Part shown: in pieces, positions 24,810 to 40,213 of the stretch
How positions within the stretch are numbered: position 1 is the first letter of the stretch
Layout: each line of letters begins with the position of its first letter
Assembly: GCF_016545825.1 (NCBI RefSeq)
Contig: NC_052619.1
Location: 67,218,115-67,282,114 of the forward strand
Direction: 5' to 3'
Origin: Eucalyptus grandis
Taxonomy: Eukaryota; Streptophyta; Magnoliopsida; Myrtales; Myrtaceae
Length of the DNA: 64,000 bases
Program-made: the position numbers and the translations under genes
The notes under the pieces: generated by a model
Told to the model about the DNA's origin: nothing
Seen by the model: only the letters and a program-made list of their open reading frames with translations
The model's database searches: none

Positions 24810-26336
24810 TCATAATTTCTTCATGAAATCCTCAATTCTCTCAGCAGCATCATACATGTTCTTCTGTCTCACTTCATCCAGCATCAAACGACATGTCTGA
24901 TACCTTGGAGTTATTTCTTGACCAACCATCTCGTCAAACAGAAGGTAAGCCCAATCAGCTTTGTCCGCTCTGCATAACCCATGAATTAGAAGTGTGTATG
25001 CTGAGACATCCAAACTGAGGTGATGCTTGTTGACCATGTCATCCAACAATCTGCTCAAAAAGCCATCAGTTTTTCCAGATTTAAAGCAAGACTTCAGCAA
25101 GGGATAGTAAGTCTGAACATCAGGTTTCGCAAAATTTGACTCTTCCATTTCTTGAAGGAGATCCATCGCCTTCTGAACTTGACTGTGATGACAAAACATT
25201 GAAATCATGGTATTGTAGGTAGGTGTGTTTGGTCTCACGCCACGAGCAGGCATCTCCACCTCAAAAACATCGACCGCATCATGAACTCGCCCAGCTCTCG
25301 CGAGCACATGGATCAAGCAATTGTAGAAGGGCGTATCCGGCTCGCACCCATCCAATTTCATCCTCTCAGCCAACTGCAGCGCTTCATCGAACTCCTCTGA
25401 CTTCGCCAAATAATGCATGACCGTGGTGTAAGTGACCACATTCGGCGGGCACCCCCCATCCCGCATTTCGTCGAACAGTTGATAGACCTTATTGAAATTG
25501 CCCTGACGGCAATAGAACTGCACGATCGTCGAGTAGCTAATGACACAGGGCCGAACCCCGTGGCCCTTCATTTCCTGGATAGTCCACTGCGCCTCGTCGA
25601 CCCGGTTAATCTTGCACCAACCGAAGATCAGGATATTGAACGTGTGCGCATCGGGCAATACGTGAGGCTTGAGCTGCAGCATAATCGCTCGCGCCTGCTC
25701 CACTCGACGCTCCTTGCAAAGCGTGTCCAGCAACAAGTTCATCGACTCGGTGTTCCTCTCCAAACCGAAGTCCCCCAATTCATCAAACACCTTGACCGCC
25801 TCTTCCCACAGCCCCGCGCCGGCATACCTCCGCATCACCTTCCCCACCGTGCCGAGCCTCACGAGCTTGCTCCGGTTCATCTCCTCCAGGACCTCCCTCA
25901 TCCTATCCATCCGCCGGCTCTTCCCGAGGATGTCGACGATCGCGTCGCACGCCTCCGGCGAGACGCGGCCGGCCTCGACGCGCCGCCCGGCCCATCGGAA
26001 CACGCCGAGGGCGGCCTTCCAGTCGTCCCGGAACCGGTCGAGCAGCCGCTCGACGAGGCCGTGGGTGACCTCGACGGAGGCGCAGGAGGGGTCGAACTCG
26101 AGGGAGCGGAGGACCTCGTGCTCGCTGCTCCCGGCGCGGACTCCGGACACGACGATCGCGAAGTCGGACGGCCGGTCGCCGGCCAGGCGGACGGCGGAGG
26201 AGGAGAGATTGGCAGCGGCCCGGCGGCGGGTCGACGGGAAGCCGGAGATGCGGGGGCGCCGGGCGGTGGCTCGAGAAGAGAAGAAGCTCATGAGAGAAGG
26301 GCGAGACTGGACGGACACGAACGGTCTGACGAACAC
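24810..26336 (-). CDS. P-class pentatricopeptide repeat protein, organelle-targeted
   Basis: An intact intronless frame of 508 residues on the minus strand, typical of plant PPR genes. The N-terminus (MFVRPFVSVQSRPSLMSFFS) is basic, hydroxylated and free of acidic residues, as in a mitochondrial or plastid presequence. The Met of MSFFSSRATARR is an alternative start. From about residue 130 there are successive 35-residue PPR units such as TFNILIFGWCKINRVDEAQW, SYSTIVQFYCRQGNFNKVYQ, TYTTVMHYLAKSEEFDEALQ and AYTLLIHGLCRADKADWAYL. It has no C-terminal E, E+ or DYW domain, so it is P class and likely stabilises, processes or helps translate an organellar transcript. It recalls Arabidopsis At3g04130 from memory. 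The 5' half is strongly GC-rich, which creates long antisense ORFs that are not genes. A scrap of this gene lies at 21316-21380. Confidence 0.93.
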   Translation of the reverse strand: MFVRPFVSVQSRPSLMSFFSSRATARRPRISGFPSTRRRAAANLSSSAVRLAGDRPSDFAIVVSGVRAGSSEHEVLRSLEFDPSCASVEVTHGLVERLLDRFRDDWKAALGVFRWAGRRVEAGRVSPEACDAIVDILGKSRRMDRMREVLEEMNRSKLVRLGTVGKVMRRYAGAGLWEEAVKVFDELGDFGLERNTESMNLLLDTLCKERRVEQARAIMLQLKPHVLPDAHTFNILIFGWCKINRVDEAQWTIQEMKGHGVRPCVISYSTIVQFYCRQGNFNKVYQLFDEMRDGGCPPNVVTYTTVMHYLAKSEEFDEALQLAERMKLDGCEPDTPFYNCLIHVLARAGRVHDAVDVFEVEMPARGVRPNTPTYNTMISMFCHHSQVQKAMDLLQEMEESNFAKPDVQTYYPLLKSCFKSGKTDGFLSRLLDDMVNKHHLSLDVSAYTLLIHGLCRADKADWAYLLFDEMVGQEITPRYQTCRLMLDEVRQKNMYDAAERIEDFMKKL

Positions 26337-27165
26337 CGGAGGCGCGGGATTTTAAGGTTTATGTCGCGGGCATTTTATACTCTCTTCTCCTTTTCGTGAA
26401 ATTTACTTTTACCCCGTACTATACAAAATGCAATTTTTGCTTTTGGGCAAGAAGATTTTAGTACTCGATTTGGACCCTATATTCGTTTTCTAATTATTGG
26501 GAATCAGGCTTTTCATTTGCATAAATTTTATATTCATTGAAGTCTTCCTTTTTTATTGAAATTAAATAATTAACGGTTCATCCTCACATTAATCATAGTA
26601 GCTTACGCATCAATTGCGGCTTACGTGATTGAAATTATCGTCTGATTAAATTTGACATAAGATTTCAGTTTGTCGTGAGGAGGTCATGAAAATCAGGGAG
26701 TTTTCATTTGTCCTTTGTTTGTGGATCATTCTTTCGTTGGCTGATAGGCGGATCGTTTAAATTTTCTTTACGACAATCGCAACAATGAACTTTCCCATAC
26801 AATTGTAGAAATATGTTTAAAATTAATTCAAGTAAAAATAACCTATTCGAGCAATGCTTTCGGAACACTTTTTCCTCGAGCATTGATTTATTTCTCCTCC
26901 CCCAACTCTGTGATCAAATCGCTCCGGCAGCGACTGAAAAAAGCCCTCCCGTAGTCCTCTTTTCGGCTTTAACAATGATGGATACAAACTCACGAGTCTA
27001 ATCAAGCCCACCGTGGGAGTGCATATGAGAAAATGTTCGGTGAGATTGTCTCGTTAAGGTAGCAAACAGTCACTCAATTCAGTGTGCAACACGTATCCAG
27101 ACAGTTTTCAGAGTCCAGATCTTCTCTCTCTCGGTTACTTCTACATTTACGTACTTAGAAATAAA
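26337..27165. other. Intergenic, PPR gene upstream region
   Basis: The first few hundred bases should hold the promoter of the minus-strand PPR gene. Beyond that the DNA is AT-rich with nothing recognisable. Confidence 0.45.
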
Positions 27166-27735
27166 AAGACCCATTTCGTAATGCTTCTATTCCAAAAGTA
27201 ATTTCTTTGCTTCTATTTTAGAGAATAATTTTTTTAGAAAGAGTATTTTTCTATTTCAATATCTCGAAATAAAATATGAGTAAAAAAATACATTTATTAA
27301 TTATATATATTTATATATGTTTAGTACGATTCACAATTTTTTTGTAATATAGAATTTTTTAATAATTTTTAATAATTTTCAAGATTTTTTTCTTATTCTT
27401 CCTTGCCGATCATCATCGATGGCAATTGTTGGTGACAGTCGGCAATGAAGGTTGGCTAGCGGCAACAAGTGCAGTGATCAAATAGGAGAGGGCCAGCAAC
27501 AACAAAGATGAAGAAAATGAAAAATAAGTTATTTCTAAAAATTGTTTCGAAAATAAGAAATTATTTTTCTACTTCTTATTTCTGTCCAAATCTATTCTCA
27601 ATCACTTTTCTATTCTAAAAAATAGAAAAATTAATTAATGTTACCAAACGGATCTTTTTTTTTTGTTTCAGAAAACAAGAGAATAGAAAAAACAAAGAAA
27701 TTGAAACATTGCCAAACGACCCAATATGTATCCCC
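27166..27735. mobile_element. Foldback MITE-like element
   Basis: The two ends are inverted imperfectly: catttcgtaatgcttctatt near 27173 against the complement of aaattgaaacattgccaaac near 27700. Internal arms built on ctattccaaaa and attctaaaaaatagaaa also pair. No ORF. It resembles the 17314-17936 element in architecture. Confidence 0.45.
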
Positions 27736-27748
27736 ACTCCCTCCCTCC

Positions 27749-27872
27749 CTCTTCACGAGTTCACTCCCTCTTTTAATTTTCTAAGAGTCTCTCCTCATTT
27801 TCTTGAAAATTTTAAGAAACGCCTCTCTTCAAGACCGAGAAAATTAAACGAGGGAGTGAACTCATGAAAAGG
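27749..27872. repeat. Short inverted repeat able to form a hairpin
   Basis: The arm at 27749-27783 and the arm at 27838-27872 are inverted copies about 35 bp long with few mismatches, around a 54-bp loop. A third partial copy (gaagtgaactcatgaacagg) follows at about 27906-27925. Confidence 0.7.
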
Positions 27873-27925
27873 AGGAAGAGAGCATAGGCGCCTTTTTTTT
27901 TTTCTGAAGTGAACTCATGAACAGG

Positions 27926-29002
27926 AGGTGAGAGAGATAAGAGGGAGCTGAGACTCCTTTTGTTTCTCAGCAAAGGGAGACCGTAAACGGAGAAGTAACA
28001 AAGAGAGAGAACTGGACAAAACCATCTCACCTAATATTTTTCTCAGTGAGCACAAGGACTGCAACTAAAGTGGTTAGATGTGACTAGCCATCAGTCGCTC
28101 CATCGCTGGTGCTTAAGGTGAGGCATTCGCAATTGTGCGATGGTTTGTTGCCACCAAACGATAATTATGATGTCGATTATCAACCAGATCTACGACGGTG
28201 ATGCTAGTGGCGGCAGATCATCCGTTGGGGAACAAGGCAATGCTTCAATTGCCAACTGCCAACAGCCCAGTCGATGGCAATGGTTGCAAGAGTTGGGCAA
28301 GACGCTGTTTGAATCATTACATCGCATGAAATAATGAATGGTTGCCCTAAAAAATTGTGACAAACGCCGACAAACCAACACGTGCTCCACAAACTCCCCA
28401 GTTATTAACGGATCAAATCTGCTACCAGATATATAATTTGCAATTTGCGTGTGAAGATCCCATTTAAGTATTGGTACACATATGCATGACGAATGATGCT
28501 CCTTGGTCCCCGAGGAATTGCTAATCCAAAACCTAACTGTATAAATGGGCTCAGGCATATAATTCGTGGGAAGGGACCTGGTAAAGATAAGTGTTACCCT
28601 TACAAATTGATCGATCACTATGTTTTAAGAAGTTAGAACAACCATAGAAGACGAATGACTTAATTAACACATCCATCTGTCCAGCCCATTTTCTTATCCC
28701 GTCAGTTGATGAAAAGCTGTAGTGAAATGAAAAGGAGAGTAAATAGTAAAAGATCCCATTTAAGTATTGCAAAGCCTCAGCAAGCAAGAGGATACCATAA
28801 AAAAGGATGTTGGCAATTCGTGTCTCTTTTATTGCACCAAACATCTAAGATCGAGGACACTCGAATACCATGGGGCTTAAACGCCGAAACACCTAAACGA
28901 AAGCATATGAGCAGACGCTCGCAACAACAACGATGGTTGAGGATATAAGTAATCCCGAACACAAACAAAAGGCCTCGATTAATCATAAGACGGATTTCCC
29001 AT
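27926..29002. other. Intergenic and GapC 3' UTR side
   Basis: Up to about 28620 there is no supportable gene. The GapC 3' UTR probably covers 29002 down to about 28800: on the minus strand an AATAAA signal lies near 28831-28836, about 170 bp after the stop codon. Confidence 0.5.
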
Positions 29003-33341
<4,339 letters not shown>

Positions 33342-33998
33342 CTGCGTTTGTTTGTATTTCTTTTTTTGTTTTTAAATACTTTTTTTCTGCTTTTTTTTTT
33401 TGTTCTTTTGTTAAGGAACAAAAAAAATAAACAAGAAACACAAATTTTGTGTTTTTGTTTCAAACACAAATCGAAACACTTTTGAAATTTTTCTTCTTTT
33501 TCTTCTTATTTTCTTTCTTTTTTTTTTTTTTCGCCGGTCGCCGGCCTCGGCCATGGCCGGCGGCCTCGCCCGAGCACGGCGAGGCCGAGCCCGGCGACGC
33601 GCCGACATCTCGCCGCCCGGCGGGTGAGCTCGACCTCGCCGGGAACTGGCGAGATCGAGCTCGCCCGGCCGGCGAGATGTCGGCGCGTCAGCCGGGCTCG
33701 GCCTCGCCGTGCACAGGCGAGGCCGGCCCTCGTCGAGGCTGGTCGCCGGCCATGGCCGAGGCCGGCGACCGGCCAAAAGAAGAAAAAAGAAAAAGGAAAA
33801 AGAAAAAAAGAAAAATAAGAAAAATAAGAAAAATAAAAAAATTATACAAATTTACCAAACGTGTTTCTATTTATTTTTTGTTAGGAACAAGTTTACCAAC
33901 GCGTTTTTTGTTCGAGAAATTGTTAAGTGAATGTAAACACTTTTTATTTCTCTTCCAGAACAATTTTTTAAGCATAAACATAAAACAAACGCACCCAT
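33342..33998. mobile_element. Foldback element with GC-rich hairpin core
   Basis: The termini are inverted: gctgcgtttgtttgtattt at the left and aaaacaaacgcaccc at the right. Inside, T-rich and A-rich arms flank a core of about 240 bp (33533-33775) that is very GC-rich. The core's ends, gccggtcgccggcctcggcc and its complement ggccgaggccggcgaccggc, are almost perfectly inverted, and the middle (gccgacatctcgcc... ggcgagatgtcggc) also pairs. Overlapping ORFs here are by-products of the palindrome. It is non-autonomous. Confidence 0.75.
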
Positions 33999-35470
33999 AA
34001 TTTAGTGAACTCCCAAAAAATTGCAATTTATAATTTTTGTAGCAATCATCGTTACAAGCTCGATTTTTCGTTATTGGATTATTAATTGTAATTGCTGTGA
34101 TTTGCAATTTTGACATGGCTTAATATATATTTAAGGTCTATTCTTTTGATAAAAAAAAAACCTTTTTTTGAGAAATTATTTTAGAACATTTCAGAGTTTG
34201 GTGGACGGAAAGCTACTCAATTGACCAAAATAGATGAACTAAAAAGAACAAGTTTAGATTGGGGTATCAACTTCCCTTCTAGCAAGAATGAAAGATTTAT
34301 TGTGATTTCTTACGACACATCCAAGTGAGAATAATAGATCCCTTTTGAATATACTTTATTGATGCTTGTGCTCTACATTCCAAAAAAAAAAATCATATAT
34401 AATATATTGCAAATGTGATTTCGCGATTTATTTCCTAATTTCTTTGTAAAATCTCGTTACTTTGATAGATTACAAAATATACGAAAAGGGTGCGACTCCA
34501 TTTTGTGGTCATTTTTTTTTTTTTTTTGCGATATGAGCTGCCTTTAGTGGATTTCACTTATCAACAAATATCATTAAACCAGCTCTTTTTTCATCGTGTT
34601 TTCTGTACAAATAGACATCAGAAAAATGGTTCACTTTCTCTAATTGTGAATTTCCCAAAAACATTTTCTTAGGAAGCTTTTGGTGAGCGCAAGAATGCTA
34701 ATGACAGTAGTAACGTCATAGGCTACGGGTGCTTGACCGACACTCAACAAGTTCAATGGGATAGAATTGAGATCTTATATGAAAACCTGTAAAGGACTCT
34801 AATAAAAAAATTACAGGCTTGGGACGAGACCGTTCATGCTAAACCCCATTCCTCTTCCATCCCTACAAAAAAGCAAGGTGAAAGTTCTGAGGAGCTGTTA
34901 CCTTATTCGAGTAAAGAAATGTCATGTTTACTAAATCATACTAAATGGTTGAACTTAATTAAGTCCTTCAATTGCTTCATCTAGAGTAATAACGAACATC
35001 TGCAATCTTTGGATGTAAAGCAATGATACGGTATTCTTTGTTCTTGAGAAAGAAAAATATATAGAGAGAAATTTGAGGTTAAGCATGAAGATACCAAGGA
35101 CGTTAAAATAAGGAACGCGATCACATTAAAGCCCACCTAAATTATTGGACAAGCCGGGCGACCTCAACTTGGAGCAAAACTTAACATATACTAAACGGAA
35201 TGTCAAATTATTATCAAACGTCGGAAGTGGCCCACCAACTCAAATGTCTATAGGCAACTTGCTACATTATTATTCAGCATGTCAATTTTATAATTTGATG
35301 TTAGTATAGCCAAGATCCAAGATCCCATCTTGACAGAAATTAAATATTTTGTAAATTGTTTAATCACTGAGGATGATGAATTTAGTTAGTTGGGAAGTCA
35401 AATTGTCTGGTTGACTGTCGTTGCAGCCCTACAGTCCAAAATTATTCGGAAAAAGAAAACTAAAAAAAGA
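33999..35470. other. Intergenic, AT-rich
   Basis: No gene, RNA or clear repeat seen. There are several A or T runs. Confidence 0.4.
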
Positions 35471-35485
35471 GACAAAAAAAAAAAG

Positions 35486-35559
35486 TGGCGTCGCCCGGGT
35501 TTGAACCGGAGACCTTCAGTGTGTTAGACTGACGTGATAACCAACTACACCACGACACC
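35486..35559 (-). tRNA. trnV-AAC: tRNA-Val (anticodon AAC)
   Basis: A 74-nt cloverleaf on the minus strand. The acceptor stem GGTGTCG pairs with CGACGCC (one G-U pair) and the D arm is GTGTAGTTGGTTATCAC. The anticodon stem TCAGT/ACTGA holds the loop CTAACAC, with anticodon AAC. The T arm is TCCGG-TTCAAAC-CCGGG. The discriminator base is A, CCA is not encoded, and there is no intron. A run of 11 T follows on the minus strand (35474-35484), a pol III terminator. All stems pair, so it looks functional. Confidence 0.95.
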
Positions 35560-36048
35560 TTTCACGCATGCGCGTCTATTAGTAAGTTATATAAAAAGAA
35601 CGTAATAAGGTCAAAGTCAACGACTACGACCGGCGTAGGTATATAAAAGGAAGGGGAGCGCAAAGGGCAACGGGCGTGCGAAGCAGCGGGTGTTCACGCC
35701 TGCATTGCTGAGCGGCGAGAATCGCGGCTGAGGGGGAAGGTGGCACGACACGTCGTTGAATAAATGGAGCTTGGATAGCTCCTTTTCTTTAATCTTTCGA
35801 AAGCATCTATCTAAAAGTCATGCTAACGAGAGATATTGGAACATCTTGAGCGCTGAATTGGTTAAGATTGGACTGGCCGTCCCTCATTTTTCGCACATTA
35901 GGGGATTTAATTTTAAATGCATAGATCTTTTCCATCATAGGGTGACCCAGAAGAGCAAGTAAGCACAGCGTCACAGGCTAGGTCTATGAGCAATGTCTTG
36001 GAAATAATTTGTTCGGACAAAGAAAAGGGCAAATTCAAAAGAGAAAAC
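35560..36048. other. Intergenic
   Basis: tRNA upstream side, then AT-rich DNA. An ORF at 35756-35962 is not recognisable. Confidence 0.4.
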
Positions 36049-36450
36049 GATACAAATGGTTCATGAATTATAGCACAATATGACTCTTAAACTTTTTATT
36101 TGTTTAATATGAATTCTAAATTTTAATCCAATATGCAATGTGATCTATATACTTTTAAATTGTTTAATATGATTCATGAACTTTTGGTACATTGTTCAAT
36201 TTTGACCATGGAATATATAAAAACATTCAAAATGTTGTCGTTGAACTTAAATTAATAAAAGGAAAACATTGACATCTCCGTATAACTCAAAGACTAAATT
36301 GAATATGTACCAAAAGCCTAAGAGTTATATTGAAGTATGAGGATTACATTATACATTGGGCTTAAGTTTATAGATCACATCAAACAAATTAAAAGTTCAA
36401 AAATTATATTACGCATTAGACAAAAGTTCAAGCATCATTCATGTCATTAT
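36049..36450. mobile_element. Foldback MITE, 'tacaaatggt' family, copy 1
   Basis: The left end reads gatacaaatggttcatgaa and the right part reads ...ttcaagcatcattcatgtcatt. The two halves are inverted, built on (a)tatgattcatgaactttt and aaaagttcaaaaattatatt motifs. There is no coding capacity. A shorter relative lies at 55817-56069. Confidence 0.6.
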
Positions 36451-37535
36451 TTCAATTGAAAAATAGTGAGAGATTTTCTTTTTAAGTTAACATATGGAAC
36501 TTTGCATATACACAAGTGGTCTTGAGCTCAGCAACACACCGAGACACTTTTTTTTTTTTTGGTCGGACACCGAGACACATGCATGGTTACATAGTATAAA
36601 ACACTGTGTGACGATCTTAAGATTGGCCCTTCTAAAGAAAAAGTTATATCACCATAATTTACTAAATTCATTTTTAAAGAAGTATGAAGAATTACGTGCG
36701 ACGTCCCAGTATTAAATACCTCTTCATCTGCACACAACGTTGTCTAAAAGATTCATCTCTCTATCCTTGGGACGTTGAGCCACTTATCACTTTTGAAAAT
36801 CTACAATTGATCCTCTAGTCCCGTGACTCAAATAGATTAGCAAACTGGGTTGTAAAGGACTCTCTACGAAAAACCCTTCTTCTAAACTGGTTTCTAACCC
36901 CCCGTCCTCTCTTTGGGAAATCTTATATTTTGATGCCCCTTGTTCTTGTAGATGGAGTTGGGTTTAATGAGATGATATATCTGTTTCAACACCAAAAAAG
37001 AAAAAAGAAGAAGTTTGAACCACATCGAATGACTCTAATTCCATTCTTTCTTCATTGATCCGGCGCCGAAACGTCAATGCCGAGAGAGAGCTGGAGAGGA
37101 TGGCGCATGCGTAGGGGACAAGACAGGCTGTTCTAGGTCCGCACGCCGCACTTCCACGAATCCCGAACAGCAAATCGCCCCTCGGAATATTCGGAGGACA
37201 ACCCGGAACCCGGAGAACCCAACTCACGGTCCGCGATCCAAGGTCAGACTCAACGGTCGACGGTTGTACATCGATGACCCGTGTCGCAGTCGAATTCTGA
37301 CCGATCGGTGTTCTTCCTTCCTTTTTCTTGTTCTTGCTATTAATAAACGCCGATGCCCCCATAAAGATGGGAGACTTTTCCGTTGTTTTTTCCTCTGGGG
37401 AGGGGGAGGATCTTGGGGTGCGATTCTGTCTTGCCTTACTCTCCAAGTTTCCTTGCTTGGGGAGGAGAGAAAATAGGTCTTTGCTTCTTCGTCCCTCTCT
37501 CTCCCTTTCCCAGCAAATCTCTAGTCTCTCTGGCA
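36451..37535. other. Intergenic and promoter side of the B12D-like gene
   Basis: No gene is supported up to about 37250. 37250-37535 is CT-rich in the plus sense and probably contains the promoter and 5' UTR of the gene starting at 37536. The 194-codon antisense ORF at 36964-37548 has no domain. Confidence 0.45.
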
Positions 37536-38541
37536 ATGGCTCCTTCAACTGCTAACAGATGGATTAGGCCCGAGGTGCATCCCATATTCTGTCCCCTGTT
37601 TTTGTCTACTCGTTTTTGTGGAGTTCATTTTGGAGTTCAAGAGTTTGGTTTTGTTAGTCCGTATGTGACGTTGCAGTCGTGCTTTTTGTGCCTCTGGATC
37701 TGTAGGTTAAGCAATTAGTAGATGGTGGTTGTTGTGCTAGTTCTTTCTTTCCTATAGGACAATTCAAATAGACGGTGTTTGGAAGAGTATAACTTGAACC
37801 TAGAGAACCGAGCATTTGGCGAAATATTAGTGTTCATTGGTGCGAATATATAGATACCGAGCAGCTTTCAAGATCTTGCTGCAACAGCTTTAATCTGTCT
37901 CGAGTCATGGAGATTAATATGTTGATGAGCAGTTTTGCCGTAACAAATGTGGGGATTTGAACATCAATATGCTTTTGTTAGATCGCGGGCGATCTCACGT
38001 CCTGGAGAGTTGGTACTCTATCTACAGTACCCGTCCTCGGGTCGTTCGGGGCCAAAAACCTAAACTACCTTATCGTCCAACGTCATCAGCCGGACCTTGT
38101 TGCTTGACGCGTCGTTTGTCATGAATGTGTTAATGCGACATTGCCGAGGACTAACCCCAGGCTCTCTCCTCTCATCATTGCAAAATAGGTGTTCCCTCTT
38201 TTTGCTGCGGTCGGCGTCGCGGTCGGCATCTGTGGGATGCAACTCATTAGAAACATCTGCACTAATCCAGAAGTCAGGTAAAATTTTGGCTCGCAAACAT
38301 CTACGTCCCTTAGTGTACAGCGTTTTGTGAATTGAGCCGCTACATTTCATGATTGTGAAGCCGACGATGATTTCGCTTATGTTCTTTTTCCAGAGTTACC
38401 AAAGAGAAGAGAGCCGCCGGGGTGCTCGATAACTTCGCAGAGGGCGAGAAGTACTCGCAGCACGTGGTCAGGAGGTTCGTCCGCAATAGACCCCCTCAGG
38501 TCATGCCGTCCATCAACAACTTCTTCTCCGATCCCAAATGA
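37536..38541 (+). CDS. B12D / NDUFA4 (MLRQ)-like mitochondrial protein
   Basis: Three exons, 37536-37574, 38189-38277 and 38394-38541, with GT-AG borders and consistent phases (0, then 2). The total is 276 nt, 91 residues, the usual size. The protein begins MAPSTANRWIRPE, has one membrane span around PLFAAVGVAVGICGMQLI, then the conserved NPEVRVTKEKRAAGVL, and ends RPPQVMPSINNFFSDPK. This is the plant B12D family (NADH-ubiquinone reductase complex 1 MLRQ subunit domain), a small single-span mitochondrial protein linked to the respiratory chain and to senescence or hypoxia responses. The frame is intact. An AATAAA at 38690-38695 is a likely poly(A) signal. It is easily missed because exon 1 has only 13 codons. 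Confidence 0.93.
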
Positions 38542-40213
38542 AGGCGTCGGCGATTGATACGTTTCCAATATAGAAAGTCAATACGTTTGCTAACATTGCT
38601 CAAAATCTTTGGATTGTCTTTGATCTGATCAGAGGGGATGGGATGATTTGTTCATTGAACCGTGATATTTGTTGGGTCTGAACCTGATGAATAAATGAAA
38701 TCTTTAAACATTGAAAGTCAGTCCAATTTGATATTACGACGAGTACTTTCTATTGCAAAGGAAAGTACATGTGGTTGCACTCCCTCGCACTTCAAATTGT
38801 CAATGGAAAGAACAGAGCGTGTAAAAGTACCACATGGAAAAATACAAGTTATTTAAAAGCATGCTCTGTTTAACCCTATACCACGTCGATTGCTGATTGG
38901 CGACCAATCCATAGTTCGCTCGGTGTGGAAATGCCCGTCCCTCCCAATCACAGCCTGACCAGTGCTCCATTGGGTATGGTTAATTACCTTTAATCCCGAT
39001 CATATCAAGTCATTACAGAGTCACATAAATCTATGCCTCTTAGACAGACACAAGGAATTGGTGGCCGTGAAGCAAATCGATCTCGAGACGCACCATTAGG
39101 TCCAAGTGTTTTACCACTTTGCCAGTGCGCTCGGGTTTTACGAACAAACTATAGGATAGGAGCTTCTCTGGTCTTAGGCTTCACATAACACGGTTCTATG
39201 CATTAGGAAATCCTGCTACTTGTTGGGTCTGAACTTGATGAATGATGAGATCTCAAATACCACAAAATAGGTCAGAGAAACCCTGCATCATGCAGTCTCT
39301 TCTCAAGATGCAAATTTCAGTGGGCTGGGTTGAATCTTCAATTAAGCCCAAGAAGATAAAAACAAAACCTACAGTATGCAGTCTCTTCTCAAAATACAAA
39401 TTTCAGTGGGCTGGGCTGGATCCTCAATTAAGCCCAATGAAAATGCTACGACTGTACTCGTAAGGAGTGGGAAAGCGGGTCACAGTCCCATGAACATGGG
39501 CCTGGCTCATGCTGGCCCAAGCAACCCCTTCCAGGCTTGTTGCTTAAAGCTCAATGTGTCGAAACCGAACCAGACCAGCCAGTTCATATCCCATGATCGT
39601 CAACCAAAAGCGAACATGAACACCCATACGATTCTATCTCTGATGTAGTTCGTGAACATTGATAAAGCTAACGATTTTTAGTCGTATGACTCGAACACGA
39701 ACGCCCATACGATTCTATCTCTGGTACAATTTGTGAACATTAATAAAGCTAACAATTTTCAGTCGCACAACTCGAACTTCATTCTCATAAATAACATTGG
39801 CGCACACAGATCCAAACCAATTGCTTCCTAGAAAAAGGACTAGAAGGTGGCAGACAACCAAAGGATCGAGGGCCAAAGGAAAAAACAGAAAAGGAATAAG
39901 GAAACCTTAACTGACTTGACAAGTGGCATGAGCCATGTACTAGTTTTCCCCAGAGATGGGAAAGAGAAAATGTTTTCGCAACCACTACGGCAAAAGAGCT
40001 CATGTACATTTCAACCTCAGCTTTTTCTTTTGGCCTACCTTTAGTCTGTCGAGAGACGGAAACCAAAGTTAATATACCTATCTCAAGAATCTCAACAGAA
40101 CTGAATGATAGCCATCCCAACAATCATGATCATCACGTGCTTCGTCACCTATCCACATTATGATAAGGAAATAATGCAAATCAAATCCATCATAAAAGAT
40201 TATGGTGCTTCTG
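38542..40213. other. Intergenic with short local duplications
   Basis: No gene. A unit of about 80 bp is repeated at 39289-39355 and 39370-39435 (cagtctcttctcaa... ttcagtgggctggg... aattaagccca). Another of about 80 bp is repeated from 39625 and 39706 (cccatacgattctatctctg). The phrase gttgggtctgaac(c/t)tgatgaat occurs at 38671 and again near 39223. Confidence 0.6.

Noticed and set aside
25413..26399. Long plus-strand ORF (328 codons), plus another at 25669-26355
   Set aside because: Both are antisense to the intact PPR gene. The GC-rich codon positions there remove stops from other frames, and the sequence has no domain.
33449..34000. 183-codon ORF and its overlapping partners
   Set aside because: They are created by the palindromic GC core and A/T arms of a foldback element; the residues are repetitive Arg/Pro/Ala.
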